From positions 1-41,366 of the forward strand of contig JAFZRM010000024.1 of the NCBI GenBank assembly GCA_017619885.1: a stretch of 41,366 nucleotides of DNA. Direction: 5' to 3'. How positions within the stretch are numbered: position 1 is the first letter of the stretch; the number at the start of each line of letters is the position of its first letter. The position numbers and the translations under genes are program-made. The notes under the pieces are model-generated. The model was not told the DNA's origin and did no database searches. It saw nothing but the letters and a program-made list of their open reading frames with translations. Below are positions 1 through 8,503 of the stretch, piece after piece. This DNA comes from Clostridia bacterium (GTDB lineage Bacteria > Bacillota > Clostridia > Oscillospirales > CAG-272).

Positions 1-240
1 ACCGAGCCCGATACTCAGGCCGACACCGAGCCGGATGCGACGACTGCCGCTGATCCCGCTGCCACTACCGAAGGCGACAAGACCGAAGAAGGCACCAAGG
101 CTCCCACGACCGATGATCCCGGCAAGAGCACCGAAAAGAAGTCCAACACCGGACTTATAATCGGTATCGTAGTTGCCGCCGTCGTAGTCGTTGCAGCTGT
201 TGTTGCGGCGATCGTCCTCGGCAAGAAGAAAAAGAAATAA
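1..240 (+). CDS. C-terminal end of a tailed surface protein (5' end outside window)
   Basis: The window opens inside this gene, in frame from base 1, and the stop is at 238-240. The visible 79 residues are a Thr/Asp/Glu-rich, low-complexity spacer, then E-K-K-S-N-T-G, about 23 hydrophobic residues and a final KKKKK. That layout (short motif, membrane span, basic tail) is the one expected of a membrane-anchored or sortase-processed wall protein. No LPxTG is present. The end is nearly the same as that of the protein at 2178-3728 and similar to the one at 485-1996, so this is a third paralogue, here on the opposite strand and convergent with the other two. The function of the missing ectodomain is unknown. 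Confidence 0.8.
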   Translation, partial: TEPDTQADTEPDATTAADPAATTEGDKTEEGTKAPTTDDPGKSTEKKSNTGLIIGIVVAAVVVVAAVVAAIVLGKKKKK

Positions 241-265
241 TCTCGATCTTCTGACATAAGATAAG

Positions 266-290
266 AAGTCCGCCGTATAACGGCGGATTT
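266..290 (+). terminator. Rho-independent terminator of the first gene
   Basis: A 7-bp perfect stem TCCGCCG/CGGCGGA with a TATAA loop, flanked by A/T residues and followed by TTTCTTTATTT, lies 26 bases after the stop codon of the partial surface-protein gene. Confidence 0.8.
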
Positions 291-414
291 CTTTATTTCC
301 CGGGATATAAATCGCCGGTCCGCGTTTCGGTGCGGCGTAACAAAACAGATTATGAAATACTATGCCGTGCTGAAATTGAAGACGCTTCGCTGATGAAGAG
401 ATTTGAAATTGAAC

Positions 415-450
415 AAAAAAGCAGACCGATTTTGATTTCAGTCTGCTTTT
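415..450 (-). terminator. Terminator of the surface-protein gene at 485-1996
   Basis: The stem AGCAGAC/GTCTGCT encloses a 13-nt loop. On the minus strand it is followed by a run of T (AAAAAA on the plus strand at 415-420). It sits about 35 bases beyond the stop of the 485-1996 gene. TTTT at 447-450 on the other side might let it work in both directions. Confidence 0.7.
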
Positions 451-484
451 GTTGAATGCGATTTTGCTCACAAAATGAATATCA

Positions 485-1996
485 TCATTTCTTCTTTTTC
501 TTTACTATCATTATTACGACTACTGCGATTATGACCGCCGCGGCGACGCCAGCGATTATTCCGATTATCAATCCGGCGTTTGATTTGTCATCCGTCGTCT
601 TTCCGGTGTCGTCGGTCACCTCCGCGCTCGTGTTATCGGGCTCGGTGTCGACAGTCGTCACAGGTTCAGTCGTATCGTCTGCCGGCGCAGTGGGAGGAGT
701 GGGAGGAGCTATAGTCTCTTTGTAATACTCGGAAAGTCCGGCGTAAGCGTACGCTTCTTCTACCGAGCGGAAGTTGCCGATCCACTTGATATCCGCGGAT
801 TTGCCCGCCAGATCCTCCATTTCGCCGATGCCGAGTCTGTAGCCGTGAATTACGCCCTGCCACGTCAGCGCCTCTGACAGATCCTTTACGATAAGTCTCC
901 AGCCGTTATCGTTCTTCTCGTCAAAATCGCCTTCGATCCAGTTAAGGCCGCACATAGAGCCTTCCTGCGGCGCCAGAACGTCGCCGGCGAAGAAGTAAAG
1001 CGTCGCGCTCTGTCCTATCTCGTCAAGATCCTTGTAAAGCATCGCGAACACGGGAAAGTCGTCTGCCGAATAATTGTACTTTCTGCTTTCACGCAGCAGT
1101 ATCGGGTCTTCAACATCAGTGAAATCAAGGTGTATCGTTCCGTCATCGTTAAGCGTCGCTACGGCGCCGGCGTTGAATTCGTTGCTCTTGAAGTGATCGG
1201 CGTCGAGAATGAACACGGGTTCGCCCGCGGGTATCTCACCGGGATCTTCCGGCGGTACGATATTGTTCGGGACGAACGGCTCGTACGATTCGTTGCCTCT
1301 CGGCATCTCGTCGTTGACGAGGTTTACGGTGCAGGCGATCGGATCGGTGTTGCCCTGATGGCACGCGACCGCGAGATAACAGGTCTTGTCTTCAAATCTG
1401 TCGTCAAACCCCGGCACGTGCATACTGCAGTCGTTTAGATAGACGTCATATACTCCGTCGACCTTTTTGACCTCGAGCGTTATGGCTTCATGCTCGTAGA
1501 TATTTACGTTGTATATCTCCTGATGTATCAGGTTCGACGCCCGGTCAAGGAACGACATGAACGTGACTTCCTTTGACCCTGGTCTGATAAGGCACAGCCA
1601 GCCATTGCCGTAACCGGCGGCCTCGGGAGTCGGCATTTCGTCTGTCCAGAGGTTGAAGGAGATCCATTTGTCGACGCCTGCCTGCGTGAATTCGTCGACA
1701 GTGATGACGACTTTAAGACCGTCGGCGAAACTGATCTTGTCTTTCATCTGCATGGAGCAGTACGCCGTCTTGCCCCACGTTTCAAGCTGTTCCTTCGTCG
1801 GCGTGTACATCTGTACGCCCGCGTCGGTATATCTCATACCGGCGACCTGAGGCATATCCTCTTCGGATTCGTAGTGATCCGAGTAAGTATGGATCTTGCC
1901 GTAAGGTACCCATTCGTTCGCGGCGGCGTTTGCGTTGAACACGAACACGGTCATGATCATCACCGCCGTTATGATAACAGCGAATAGTCTTTTCAT
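485..1996 (-). CDS. Secreted tailed surface protein, paralogue of the next gene
   Basis: This 503-residue protein has a signal peptide (about 1-25, ending A-N-A-A), then two beta-rich regions (about 26-235 and 255-410), a Pro/Thr-rich spacer (about 425-470), D-K-S-N-A-G, a membrane segment and KKKKK. The second half contains L-D-E-I-G-Q-S-A and D-N-G-W-R-L, shared almost position for position with the protein at 2178-3728, so the two are tandem duplicates. The halves look like concanavalin/jelly-roll carbohydrate-binding folds, but this is only an impression. I see no catalytic motif. The gene has its own consensus promoter and its own terminator, so it is transcribed alone. The start is ATG with a GGAGG site (CGGAGGTAAAGT-ATG). 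The function is unknown; binding of a glycan or host surface is plausible. Confidence 0.75.
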   Translation of the reverse strand: MKRLFAVIITAVMIMTVFVFNANAAANEWVPYGKIHTYSDHYESEEDMPQVAGMRYTDAGVQMYTPTKEQLETWGKTAYCSMQMKDKISFADGLKVVITVDEFTQAGVDKWISFNLWTDEMPTPEAAGYGNGWLCLIRPGSKEVTFMSFLDRASNLIHQEIYNVNIYEHEAITLEVKKVDGVYDVYLNDCSMHVPGFDDRFEDKTCYLAVACHQGNTDPIACTVNLVNDEMPRGNESYEPFVPNNIVPPEDPGEIPAGEPVFILDADHFKSNEFNAGAVATLNDDGTIHLDFTDVEDPILLRESRKYNYSADDFPVFAMLYKDLDEIGQSATLYFFAGDVLAPQEGSMCGLNWIEGDFDEKNDNGWRLIVKDLSEALTWQGVIHGYRLGIGEMEDLAGKSADIKWIGNFRSVEEAYAYAGLSEYYKETIAPPTPPTAPADDTTEPVTTVDTEPDNTSAEVTDDTGKTTDDKSNAGLIIGIIAGVAAAVIIAVVVIMIVKKKKK

Positions 1997-2033
1997 ACTT
2001 TACCTCCGTATTTTACGCTATTCAATTTCTTTC

Positions 2034-2062
2034 ATTATAGATCAAATCGTCACCGTTGTCAA
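2034..2062 (-). promoter_or_regulatory. Consensus sigmaA promoter for the 485-1996 gene
   Basis: On the minus strand there is TTGACA (2057-2062), exactly 17 bases, then TATAAT (2034-2039). Both hexamers match the consensus perfectly. The start codon is 38 bases below the -10. Confidence 0.9.
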
Positions 2063-2125
2063 GTGGTGTTTTCCATTTATTGTCGGTTATCCGATAAAAA
2101 GAAAGATAAATTGAAATATATACCC

Positions 2126-2161
2126 AAAAAAAGAAGACCGCTTGCCCGACGGCAGACGGCC
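2126..2161 (-). terminator. Terminator of the 2178-3728 gene
   Basis: On the minus strand the 11-bp stem GGCCGTCTGCC/GGCAAGCGGTC (two wobble pairs, one mismatch) has a GTCG loop and a T-rich tail (plus-strand A run at 2126-2132). It begins 17 bases after the stop codon. Confidence 0.75.
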
Positions 2162-2177
2162 TTTTGATCACAGTTTA

Positions 2178-3728
2178 TTATTTCTTCTTTTTCTTGGAGA
2201 GGACTATGCCGCATACTACGGCAGCGACTACTACCACAGCCGCAACAGCGATGCCGATGATGGCGCCGGTGTTGGATTTCTTTTCGCCGGTCGAGCCGCC
2301 GTCTGTCGTTACGTCGGCAGTGCCGGGAGCAGCCTGCGTACCGTCGTCGGCGGTGTTGTCGCCGGAAGCGGCGGTCGTGTCGTCAGCGGGCGCGGTGGTG
2401 TCGTCAGCGGCGGTCGTTGCGGTGCCCCACTGGCTGTCATAGTAAGCGCCCATATTGGCGTAGTGATAAGCATCCTTTTCGCTGCGGAAGAAACCGATCC
2501 ACATTATGTCGGCTTCCTGCTCGTTGAGCGAGCCGTCGCCGGCGATGTCGAGACGGAAAGCGTTGATCAGACCTTCCCAGGTCGCCTCGTCGGTGAGGTC
2601 GATGCAGAGGATCCTCCAGCCGTTGTCGTTGTCTTCATCATAATCGCCTTCAGCCCAGGCAAAGCCGATGTGAGAGTCGTTCTGAGCTGCGTAAACTTCG
2701 CCGGCGCAGTACCACAGAGAAGCGGATCCGCCGATCTCGTCGAGGTCCTTATAAAGTATCGCCCATACCGGGAACTCTTCGGCTTTGTAGGAGCCTGTGT
2801 TGACGTTTCCGTTCAGCATAGGCGCGTTCTCGTCAAACGTGATATGAAGCGATCCGTCGTCGTTGACGATAGAGGTCATGCCGCCTCCGGGCGTGTTCTT
2901 CTTGACTCTGTCAGCATTCCACAGCCAGCAGGGCTCGCCTTCCGGAACAGCGGGAGTTTCTTCTATCGGAGGTCTCGGCTTGAGATCGTCGGGTATATAC
3001 GGATCGGACGCGTCGGTACCGGTCGGCTTGCTGCCGTTGAATTCGGTGACCGTGAACACGATCTGCTCTCTGGTGCCCTGATGTCCGGTAAGACCTATGT
3101 AAGCCTCATCGTTTTCCATATACTGAACGAACTTGCTCGCCTTCATATCGACGCCGTTGACGTAAACGTTATATTTGCCGTCTTCCGGTTTGATCTCGAG
3201 CGTGATAGCTTCGCCCTCGTAAATGTTGACGTCGCTGTTCGTCATCGTGAGGTTAGTCATGGCGACGGACGGCGAGCACAGATAGGATTCAAGCGAGCAT
3301 CCGGCGGAACTCGGTCTGATAAGGCAGAACCAGCCGCAGCCGTAACCGGCGGCGCCCTGCGCTATCTTCTGGCTGTCCCAGATGGAGAAGGAGAGCCATT
3401 TATCGGCGCTGCCGTCGCAGAATTTGTCAACGACGACGGTCATCGATATACCGTTCTTATAGCTGACCTTTTCTTTGGTCTGAAGCGTGCCCCAGCCGTT
3501 GCTGCCCATATCTTTGAGCTGATCGTCGGTGCAGGTGTACATCTGGACGCCGAGGTCAACGTAACGGATACCGGGAGTCTTCGGCAGGCTGTCGTCTTCG
3601 CCGTATTCTTCCTTGTATGCGTTGGCAGACGCATAGGGGACCCACTCGTTGTCGGCGGCGTTTGCGGTGAACACGAACATGGACATGAGCATCGCGGCCG
3701 TCAGGATCATTGCGAATATTTTTCTCAT
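2178..3728 (-). CDS. Secreted tailed surface protein with Thr-rich spacer
   Basis: This 516-residue protein has a signal peptide (about 1-25, M-R-K-I-F-A then a hydrophobic core ending A-N-A-A), two beta-rich regions, a Thr/Asp/Ala-rich spacer (about 430-480), E-K-K-S-N-T-G, a hydrophobic span and KKKKK. The first half aligns with the 485-1996 product (both start the mature part with N-E-W-V-P-Y and share G-V-Q-M-Y-T). The second half shares L-D-E-I-G and E-G-D-(Y/F)-D-E. The spacer and tail are closest to those of the partial gene at 1-240. Strong GGAGG site seven bases before ATG; own promoter and terminator. The exposed domain cannot be assigned; a glycan-binding surface protein is the simplest reading. 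The long open frame on the opposite strand here is a composition shadow. Confidence 0.75.
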   Translation of the reverse strand: MRKIFAMILTAAMLMSMFVFTANAADNEWVPYASANAYKEEYGEDDSLPKTPGIRYVDLGVQMYTCTDDQLKDMGSNGWGTLQTKEKVSYKNGISMTVVVDKFCDGSADKWLSFSIWDSQKIAQGAAGYGCGWFCLIRPSSAGCSLESYLCSPSVAMTNLTMTNSDVNIYEGEAITLEIKPEDGKYNVYVNGVDMKASKFVQYMENDEAYIGLTGHQGTREQIVFTVTEFNGSKPTGTDASDPYIPDDLKPRPPIEETPAVPEGEPCWLWNADRVKKNTPGGGMTSIVNDDGSLHITFDENAPMLNGNVNTGSYKAEEFPVWAILYKDLDEIGGSASLWYCAGEVYAAQNDSHIGFAWAEGDYDEDNDNGWRILCIDLTDEATWEGLINAFRLDIAGDGSLNEQEADIMWIGFFRSEKDAYHYANMGAYYDSQWGTATTAADDTTAPADDTTAASGDNTADDGTQAAPGTADVTTDGGSTGEKKSNTGAIIGIAVAAVVVVAAVVCGIVLSKKKKK

Positions 3729-3765
3729 ATTATACCTCCATAATATTTCGCATATACGTGATTAT

Positions 3766-3794
3766 ATTTTACTATCAAAAATGCTATTTGTCAA
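3766..3794 (-). promoter_or_regulatory. sigmaA promoter for the 2178-3728 gene
   Basis: On the minus strand TTGACA (3789-3794), 17 bases, then TAAAAT (3766-3771). The start codon is 38 bases below the -10, the same spacing as in the paralogue's promoter. Confidence 0.85.
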
Positions 3795-3859
3795 GTATTA
3801 TTTGTATAAATTCAATAAAATTGATTTGAAAACCGCGTATGCAGCCCGAATGTCCTGCG

Positions 3860-4423
3860 TTATTCGGCAAGTGAGCGGTAAAGACGCGGCGGCGCTAGGA
3901 TGAACGCACGCTCAAAATAGTCGAGCTGTGTCAGATATTCGCGTACAGTGCCGGATGTGAGCAGCACGGGCATGCGATTGTGAACATCCGCCATATCGTC
4001 GTCCGCGCCGCGCGTGAATATGACGAATTTCTTTACCGGTCCGTATTCGTTATATGCGCCTGCCATATACACTATATCGTCGTCCGTGCATTTGAAAAGA
4101 TATTTGATCTTTGTTTCCCTCGACCATTCGTAAAAGCCGGTCGCGGGTATGACGCAGCGGCGCTGATAAAGAGCTTCTCTGAAGAACCTTTTGCCGACGG
4201 CGGTCTCGCTTCTGGAATTGATAACGGGTTTCGAATCGCCCGAAGGGGAGGGGAAGCCCCAGAACGCGTATTTCGCCCTGATCTTGCCGTCGTACTCGGT
4301 TATGATCGGCGCGGGATCAGTCGGGTAAATGTCTCCGACCGGCTCCCTGAAGCCCGCCTGCTTTAAAAATTTTGTCATCAGACTGTCTTCGTCATCTGTA
4401 AAGACGGTATATCTTCCGCACAT
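3860..4423 (-). CDS. yedK: SRAP/HMCES-family abasic-site protein (YedK)
   Basis: This 187-residue protein has all marks of the SOS-response-associated peptidase family. Cys2 in M-C-G-R-Y becomes the N-terminal nucleophile that forms a thiazolidine link with abasic sites in single-stranded DNA. Also visible are the Asn/Arg/Glu of V-I-N-S-R-S-E-T, the Glu of G-F-Y-E-W and the His of D-V-H-N-R-M-P-V-L-L. The length is somewhat short for the family but the core is complete. It is the last gene of a minus-strand run and starts seven bases after the stop of the glycosidase-like gene; an AGGAT site overlaps that gene's end, so translation may be coupled. No LexA box was seen nearby. The family role is to protect abasic sites during replication. 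Confidence 0.93.
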   Translation of the reverse strand: MCGRYTVFTDDEDSLMTKFLKQAGFREPVGDIYPTDPAPIITEYDGKIRAKYAFWGFPSPSGDSKPVINSRSETAVGKRFFREALYQRRCVIPATGFYEWSRETKIKYLFKCTDDDIVYMAGAYNEYGPVKKFVIFTRGADDDMADVHNRMPVLLTSGTVREYLTQLDYFERAFILAPPRLYRSLAE

Positions 4424-4430
4424 ATCTGCT

Positions 4431-6425
4431 TCACATCCTTAACTTTACGACGCTTCTGCCGGGCACGCTTATATCGCGTTCGTCGAATGTCGCCGTGACT
4501 GTTTGCTCAAATGGATTGATCACTATCATTATCTTTTCACTTTGATATTCCCAGCTGACCGAGACGAGCGCAGGCAGACTGTTGCCGAACGGTGCGAGAC
4601 CGCATTCAAGCGCCGGCGACGGCATCATTCTGCCGTAGTTGAGAAAGTCGGAAAGACCCGAGTTTCGCGCGTCGGAGAGCGTATTAAGGAATTTCAGGAC
4701 CGTTTCTTTGTCTGGCATTACGGAGAAATCGCGCGTGCCCCACGACGGCGAAATATAACCTTCCGGCGTCAGTATGAGAGTCGGCACGTCGCCCGCGGCG
4801 AATGAATAAGCGAGGCGATAAAGCAGCGCGTCGGTGTCGCGCGGCAGCGGATCGCTCACCTGGTTGCCCATGAAATTGCGGATAAATTCATGAAATAGAA
4901 ACGCGTACATAGGTACGGGTCTTCCCAGGATAGATGAAAGCTCGTATCTGTCATCGCTCATCGGCAGCATACCGATATAAGGCTCCGCAGTCGCGGATTC
5001 ACAGCCGAGGATCATGCCGGGGCTCTGCTTTTTCCATTCGGAAAGCATTTTCTGCATTTTAACGGTCATCCATGCGCCGGGCACGGGGGGATGTCCGTGC
5101 CTTCTTGAATAGCAAAGATACTGGCCGCCGCCGTGGTTCTGATCGAGGATCTGCGCGTAATCGGCTCCGCAGTCGAACAGAGGAGTGTAAGCTTCCGACA
5201 GTATCTCTTTGCCGCGTTCGCACGCCGGGCAGACGTCGTAACCCGATCGCTGACCGGGACAGATGCGGCTTTTTGAAACGCTTCCGTCCGGCGCCGCGCA
5301 CATTATTTCAAGAAGATTTTCGTCTTTTATACGCTGCGAATTGTCGTATGTTTCAACAAGATTCGAGTGTTCGGTGAAGCCGAAGCCTGAACAGTAAACG
5401 CCGAGCATATAGCCGCGGCTGTGCAGCGCGTCACGGAATTCATTGAACGCGTCGATACCGCCGTAAGGCGGCCACACGTAAGGCGGCGCCCACGGCGCGG
5501 TGCCCTCCCAGTGCATTAAAAGCGCGAGCGGCCTCATACCCGATTTCTCAGCTATATCATCGATCAGCGGCAGCGCATTGACGTATGGAAACAGTGCGTT
5601 CGGATCCATTTTATCCATATCGTGGATACCGCGGACCGGGTAAGACACTACGACAGTATTATCGGTGTACCACTTCGGCAAAGAATCGTTTTCTATGACC
5701 TTTACCGCGCACGGCGGAAGATTCGACTCGAAGAAATCTCTGTAAGCGGATGAAGCCGCCTCCCAGCTGCCTTTGCCCGAGCTTATAACGAGCGGATAAC
5801 CGGTCGAGACGTCCTGACCGGGCTCGTCGCCGCAGTACAGCTTGAATATAAGTTCGCCGCCGCGGACGGTTATCTCCTTGGGTCCGCGCGCCGGGTCGTT
5901 TGCTGAAACCGTCAGATACCCCGGATCTCCTCCGTCATACAGATACGAAGCGGTCTGCGCGAACATCATGTTCGGAAACATCATGTAGTTGCCGTAAGAC
6001 GGATATTCCGGCGGCATATCGTATAATTTACTGAGCGTGTAGATGATCACGCCCTCGTTATACGGAAGAAGCAGGGAACTGCCATCTTCACCTCCGTCGC
6101 CGCACAATGCGGGCAGACGAAGCGGTAAAAGGATTATCCATTCAACAGCACAATCGGAATTGTTTGTAATATCAGCGAATACCTTTAAATCTTTTTCTCT
6201 TATGATTCTGATGTTGACAACTATGTCGGTGCAAAAACCGGAGAATACGTAGCTGTCCCCGATGTTTTCGATTTGCTTTGCATCGGAGGCGCAGATCTCG
6301 ATCTTTTGTCCGTCGGGGCTGATCAGCCGCAGACGAAACAGCGGTGTCGGCGACGCGCAGAACTGCCGGCTGTCCTTTGATAATGATTCCAGAAAAGCGC
6401 CGTTAATTTTGAGATTAAGAGACAT
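4431..6425 (-). CDS. DUF6259-like TIM-barrel glycoside hydrolase
   Basis: This 664-residue protein has no signal peptide, so it is probably cytoplasmic. Residues 1-250 are a beta-rich region. The middle, about 270-560, has the strand/helix rhythm of a TIM barrel, including A-L-L-M-H-W-E-G-T and L-G-V-Y-C-S-G-F-G-F. Likely catalytic acids are the Asp of Y-A-Q-I-L-D-Q-N-H-G-G and the Glu of I-L-G-C-E-S-A-T-A-E. A small beta domain closes the protein. From memory this resembles DUF6259 proteins, a group related to retaining glycosidases. Substrate unknown. It lies between GNAT (21-base gap) and yedK (7-base gap). AAGGA precedes the ATG by eight bases. Sure of a glycosidase-type barrel, less sure of the family name. 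Confidence 0.65.
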   Translation of the reverse strand: MSLNLKINGAFLESLSKDSRQFCASPTPLFRLRLISPDGQKIEICASDAKQIENIGDSYVFSGFCTDIVVNIRIIREKDLKVFADITNNSDCAVEWIILLPLRLPALCGDGGEDGSSLLLPYNEGVIIYTLSKLYDMPPEYPSYGNYMMFPNMMFAQTASYLYDGGDPGYLTVSANDPARGPKEITVRGGELIFKLYCGDEPGQDVSTGYPLVISSGKGSWEAASSAYRDFFESNLPPCAVKVIENDSLPKWYTDNTVVVSYPVRGIHDMDKMDPNALFPYVNALPLIDDIAEKSGMRPLALLMHWEGTAPWAPPYVWPPYGGIDAFNEFRDALHSRGYMLGVYCSGFGFTEHSNLVETYDNSQRIKDENLLEIMCAAPDGSVSKSRICPGQRSGYDVCPACERGKEILSEAYTPLFDCGADYAQILDQNHGGGQYLCYSRRHGHPPVPGAWMTVKMQKMLSEWKKQSPGMILGCESATAEPYIGMLPMSDDRYELSSILGRPVPMYAFLFHEFIRNFMGNQVSDPLPRDTDALLYRLAYSFAAGDVPTLILTPEGYISPSWGTRDFSVMPDKETVLKFLNTLSDARNSGLSDFLNYGRMMPSPALECGLAPFGNSLPALVSVSWEYQSEKIMIVINPFEQTVTATFDERDISVPGRSVVKLRM

Positions 6426-6446
6426 ATCATTATTCCTTTCGCAAAT

Positions 6447-6965
6447 CTATGAAATATCGGTCTTCCACCGAAGATTGCCGTCATCTTTCAAAAAAGAGAA
6501 ACCGCAGCGTTTTAAGACGTTCTGAGACTTAATGTTCTCCTTCAATGTTTCCGCTAATACTGTTTTTATACCGAGTGACTTGCCGAAGAGCAAAAACGCT
6601 TTGAGCGCTTCCGTCATATATCCGTGCCCTTCATATTGCGGGTTCATTCCGTAACCGACTTCCGTCACACCGTCTTTCGGCACGTACTTATAATCTATTG
6701 AGCCGATTATCTTGCTGTTTTCTTTCAGAACGATCAGAAATTCAGTGAAAAACAGATAATTGTCCGGATCATTGGCAATTTCTCTTTCAAGCTTCAACAG
6801 AAAGTTTTGAAGCAGATGATCGAGCTCCTCGCCCAGATACATAACGTCGAATTCACGCTCGAAGCCCGGCAGATCCGCGTTGAAAAGAGCGAGGTTTTCT
6901 TTTGTATACGGAAACAGAACGAGCCGCTCTGTTTCGATGTATGACGTCATCTTTTCAAGATTCAT
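6447..6965 (-). CDS. GNAT-family N-acetyltransferase (RimJ/RimL-like)
   Basis: This 172-residue protein begins with I-E-T-E-R-L-V-L, the usual first strand of RimJ/RimL-type acetyltransferases. It continues with I-I-G-S-I-D-Y, the V-G-Y-G-M-N-P-Q-Y-E-G-H-G-Y-M-T-E-A motif A that holds the acetyl-CoA pyrophosphate, and N-I-K-S-Q-N-V-L-K-R-C-G-F at the end. It transfers acetyl from acetyl-CoA to an amine; the target (protein N-terminus, antibiotic or metabolite) cannot be read from sequence. GAGGTGA sits three bases before ATG and contains the stop of the upstream hydrolase gene, which supports this start and translational coupling. Confidence 0.88.
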   Translation of the reverse strand: MNLEKMTSYIETERLVLFPYTKENLALFNADLPGFEREFDVMYLGEELDHLLQNFLLKLEREIANDPDNYLFFTEFLIVLKENSKIIGSIDYKYVPKDGVTEVGYGMNPQYEGHGYMTEALKAFLLFGKSLGIKTVLAETLKENIKSQNVLKRCGFSFLKDDGNLRWKTDIS

Positions 6966-6968
6966 ATT

Positions 6969-7568
6969 TCACCTCGTCGACCTTATCCAATCGTCAAGGA
7001 ACTTCATCTGCCCGTCAGTATGGAACCAGTGTTCGCCGCCGCGCATGACCGTGAGCGATGCGTTGTGTTTTCCGGCAAATTCCGTGATCGTAGAAAGCGC
7101 CGTCATATTATCGTTTTCGCCGTACAGGATATGCGTCGGCACGTCCCATTCGAGCGGATTTTCCCGCACGTAGCATAGATATTCCCATGACAAAGCTACG
7201 CCGAAAGGCGTTTCTATCGTCTTTTTCGCTTCGAGCTCAGCTTCCGTGACGGACGCGTATTTCATCATGTCCGTTATCAGCTTTTCCATATCGACTATGG
7301 GCGAGATGAACCATGCGGCTTCGATATCTTCCGATGAAAACGCGTTCATGGAAAAGAACGCGCCTACGCTGTTAGCGATGAGAAGCACGTTGTTGTATTT
7401 TTCTTTCAGTTCTTTTATCTTGCCGGAGAATTCCGGCTTGCAGTCCCACGGCGTGTCGCAAGTATAATCGAGCCCGATAACGTCGCAATCGGCAAACAAA
7501 GACCGGTAATGATCGGCTTCTGCGGCGCTTCCGCCCTTTCCGTGAACGTACAAAACTGCCTTTTTCAT
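6969..7568 (-). CDS. Small alpha/beta-hydrolase
   Basis: This 199-residue alpha/beta-hydrolase starts at the ATG at 7568, whose A-T-G-A overlaps the stop of the DUF3795 gene. An open frame extends 34 residues upstream but that part lies inside the preceding gene, and M-K-K-A-V-L-Y-V-H-G-K-G-G is a typical family start. The nucleophile is the Ser in I-A-N-S-V-G (a variant of G-x-S-x-G with Ala first), the acid is in Y-G-E-N-D-N and the His is in G-G-E-H-W-F. The first strand with H-G-K-G-G gives the oxyanion loop. Likely an esterase or lipase-like enzyme of unknown substrate, cytoplasmic. Confidence 0.87.
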   Translation of the reverse strand: MKKAVLYVHGKGGSAAEADHYRSLFADCDVIGLDYTCDTPWDCKPEFSGKIKELKEKYNNVLLIANSVGAFFSMNAFSSEDIEAAWFISPIVDMEKLITDMMKYASVTEAELEAKKTIETPFGVALSWEYLCYVRENPLEWDVPTHILYGENDNMTALSTITEFAGKHNASLTVMRGGEHWFHTDGQMKFLDDWIRSTR

Positions 7569-8023
7569 TTCTTCGCCAGCCTTTTGTAGATCAAAAGCTG
7601 CGGATCTGCGCCGTTCTCGCGGTAACTGCAAATCAGTATAAACTCTTCGTCGGCGATCACGCCGTAACATACGTCATCGTCAGCGACACATATCTGATTT
7701 CCGAGATATATATCGTTCGGGTTCAAAAACGTCGCCTCGGCGCCGTTCGGGAGCGTATATTTCAGATCGACGAAAAATCCCGGAAGCTCGTTTAAATTTT
7801 CGATCGCGGGAATGCCGAGAGAAGCGAGCAGGGAATTGATCTGCAAGACAAACCCCGCCTTGAATTCTTCATACGCGGCTTTACCGTGTTTTTTAATGTA
7901 CTGCGCGGCGATGCAGCTGCCGCCGAAAGGACATCCGTTCGTCGCGGCACAACCGTGACAGGTATCTTTAAAACCGCACTGCGAGCAGTCGGCGCCGCAA
8001 ATCGTTTTGTTTTCAGATTTCAT
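7565..8023 (-). CDS. DUF3795 cysteine-rich protein
   Basis: The first 40 of 152 residues carry closely spaced cysteines (I-C-G-A-D-C-S-Q-C, C-H-G-C, G-C-P-F, S-C), the metal-binding pattern of DUF3795 proteins, probably a zinc or iron-sulfur site. The rest is a mixed alpha/beta region with no catalytic motif I recognise. The role of the family is not known. A GGGGAG site stands four bases before the ATG. It overlaps the following hydrolase gene by four bases and follows an unknown gene after 25 bases, so it belongs to the same transcript. Confidence 0.8.
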   Translation of the reverse strand: MKSENKTICGADCSQCGFKDTCHGCAATNGCPFGGSCIAAQYIKKHGKAAYEEFKAGFVLQINSLLASLGIPAIENLNELPGFFVDLKYTLPNGAEATFLNPNDIYLGNQICVADDDVCYGVIADEEFILICSYRENGADPQLLIYKRLAKK

Positions 8024-8048
8024 TTGTCTCCCCCTGTGTTATATAAAT

Positions 8049-8489
8049 TCAGAATCCACGGCGTTTGATGTCGTATTTCCCTGACCAGCTGTGAACTTCA
8101 AATTCAAACTGTGAAATATACTCGGGCGTGCAGAAGAAGCGCCGCGCCAGAAATTCTTTGTTTATTTTGTCAAAATCGGATCTTTCGATCTCGCCGCCGA
8201 AACGCCTTTCGCCGTCTTTGTAAAACTCGACCGGAAGCACCTCGTCGTCAAGTATCCGGCGTATATAATCGGCAGCGTCCCCATACTCTTCACAGTGAAG
8301 ATGCTGAGTGGCAAAACACACGATATACTCGACGTATTCCTCGGTCTTTTCGCGATTATAGAACTTTTCTTCGAATACTTCTATCTTTCTGCCGCTTTCG
8401 CGATCCGATATCAACGCGTGATCATCGTCGATAAACAGATCGAGGCCGTACGCTGTTATCATATCGTTCAGAAAATCCCAGTCTTTCAT
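8049..8489 (-). CDS. Hypothetical acidic protein
   Basis: I do not recognise this 146-residue protein. It is acidic, has no signal peptide or membrane segment, and shows a helix-rich middle (Y-V-E-Y-I-V-C-F-A-T-Q-H-L-H-C-E-E) and several Trp/Phe near both ends. A strong GGAGG site seven bases before ATG and the usual codon pattern of the neighbours support it as a real gene. It lies 14 bases after the methyltransferase gene and 25 before the DUF3795 gene in a co-directional run. Confidence 0.7.
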   Translation of the reverse strand: MKDWDFLNDMITAYGLDLFIDDDHALISDRESGRKIEVFEEKFYNREKTEEYVEYIVCFATQHLHCEEYGDAADYIRRILDDEVLPVEFYKDGERRFGGEIERSDFDKINKEFLARRFFCTPEYISQFEFEVHSWSGKYDIKRRGF

Positions 8490-8503
8490 ATAAATCCTCC
8501 GGT

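Noticed and set aside
370-413. Direct repeat TGAAATTGAA in the 241-484 intergenic region
   Set aside because: Two short A/T-rich copies 34 bases apart without promoter or gene context; likely chance.
2142-3743. 533-residue plus-strand open frame opposite the surface protein
   Set aside because: It is a shadow caused by GC-rich codon pattern; the minus-strand gene has signal peptide, ribosome site, promoter and terminator.
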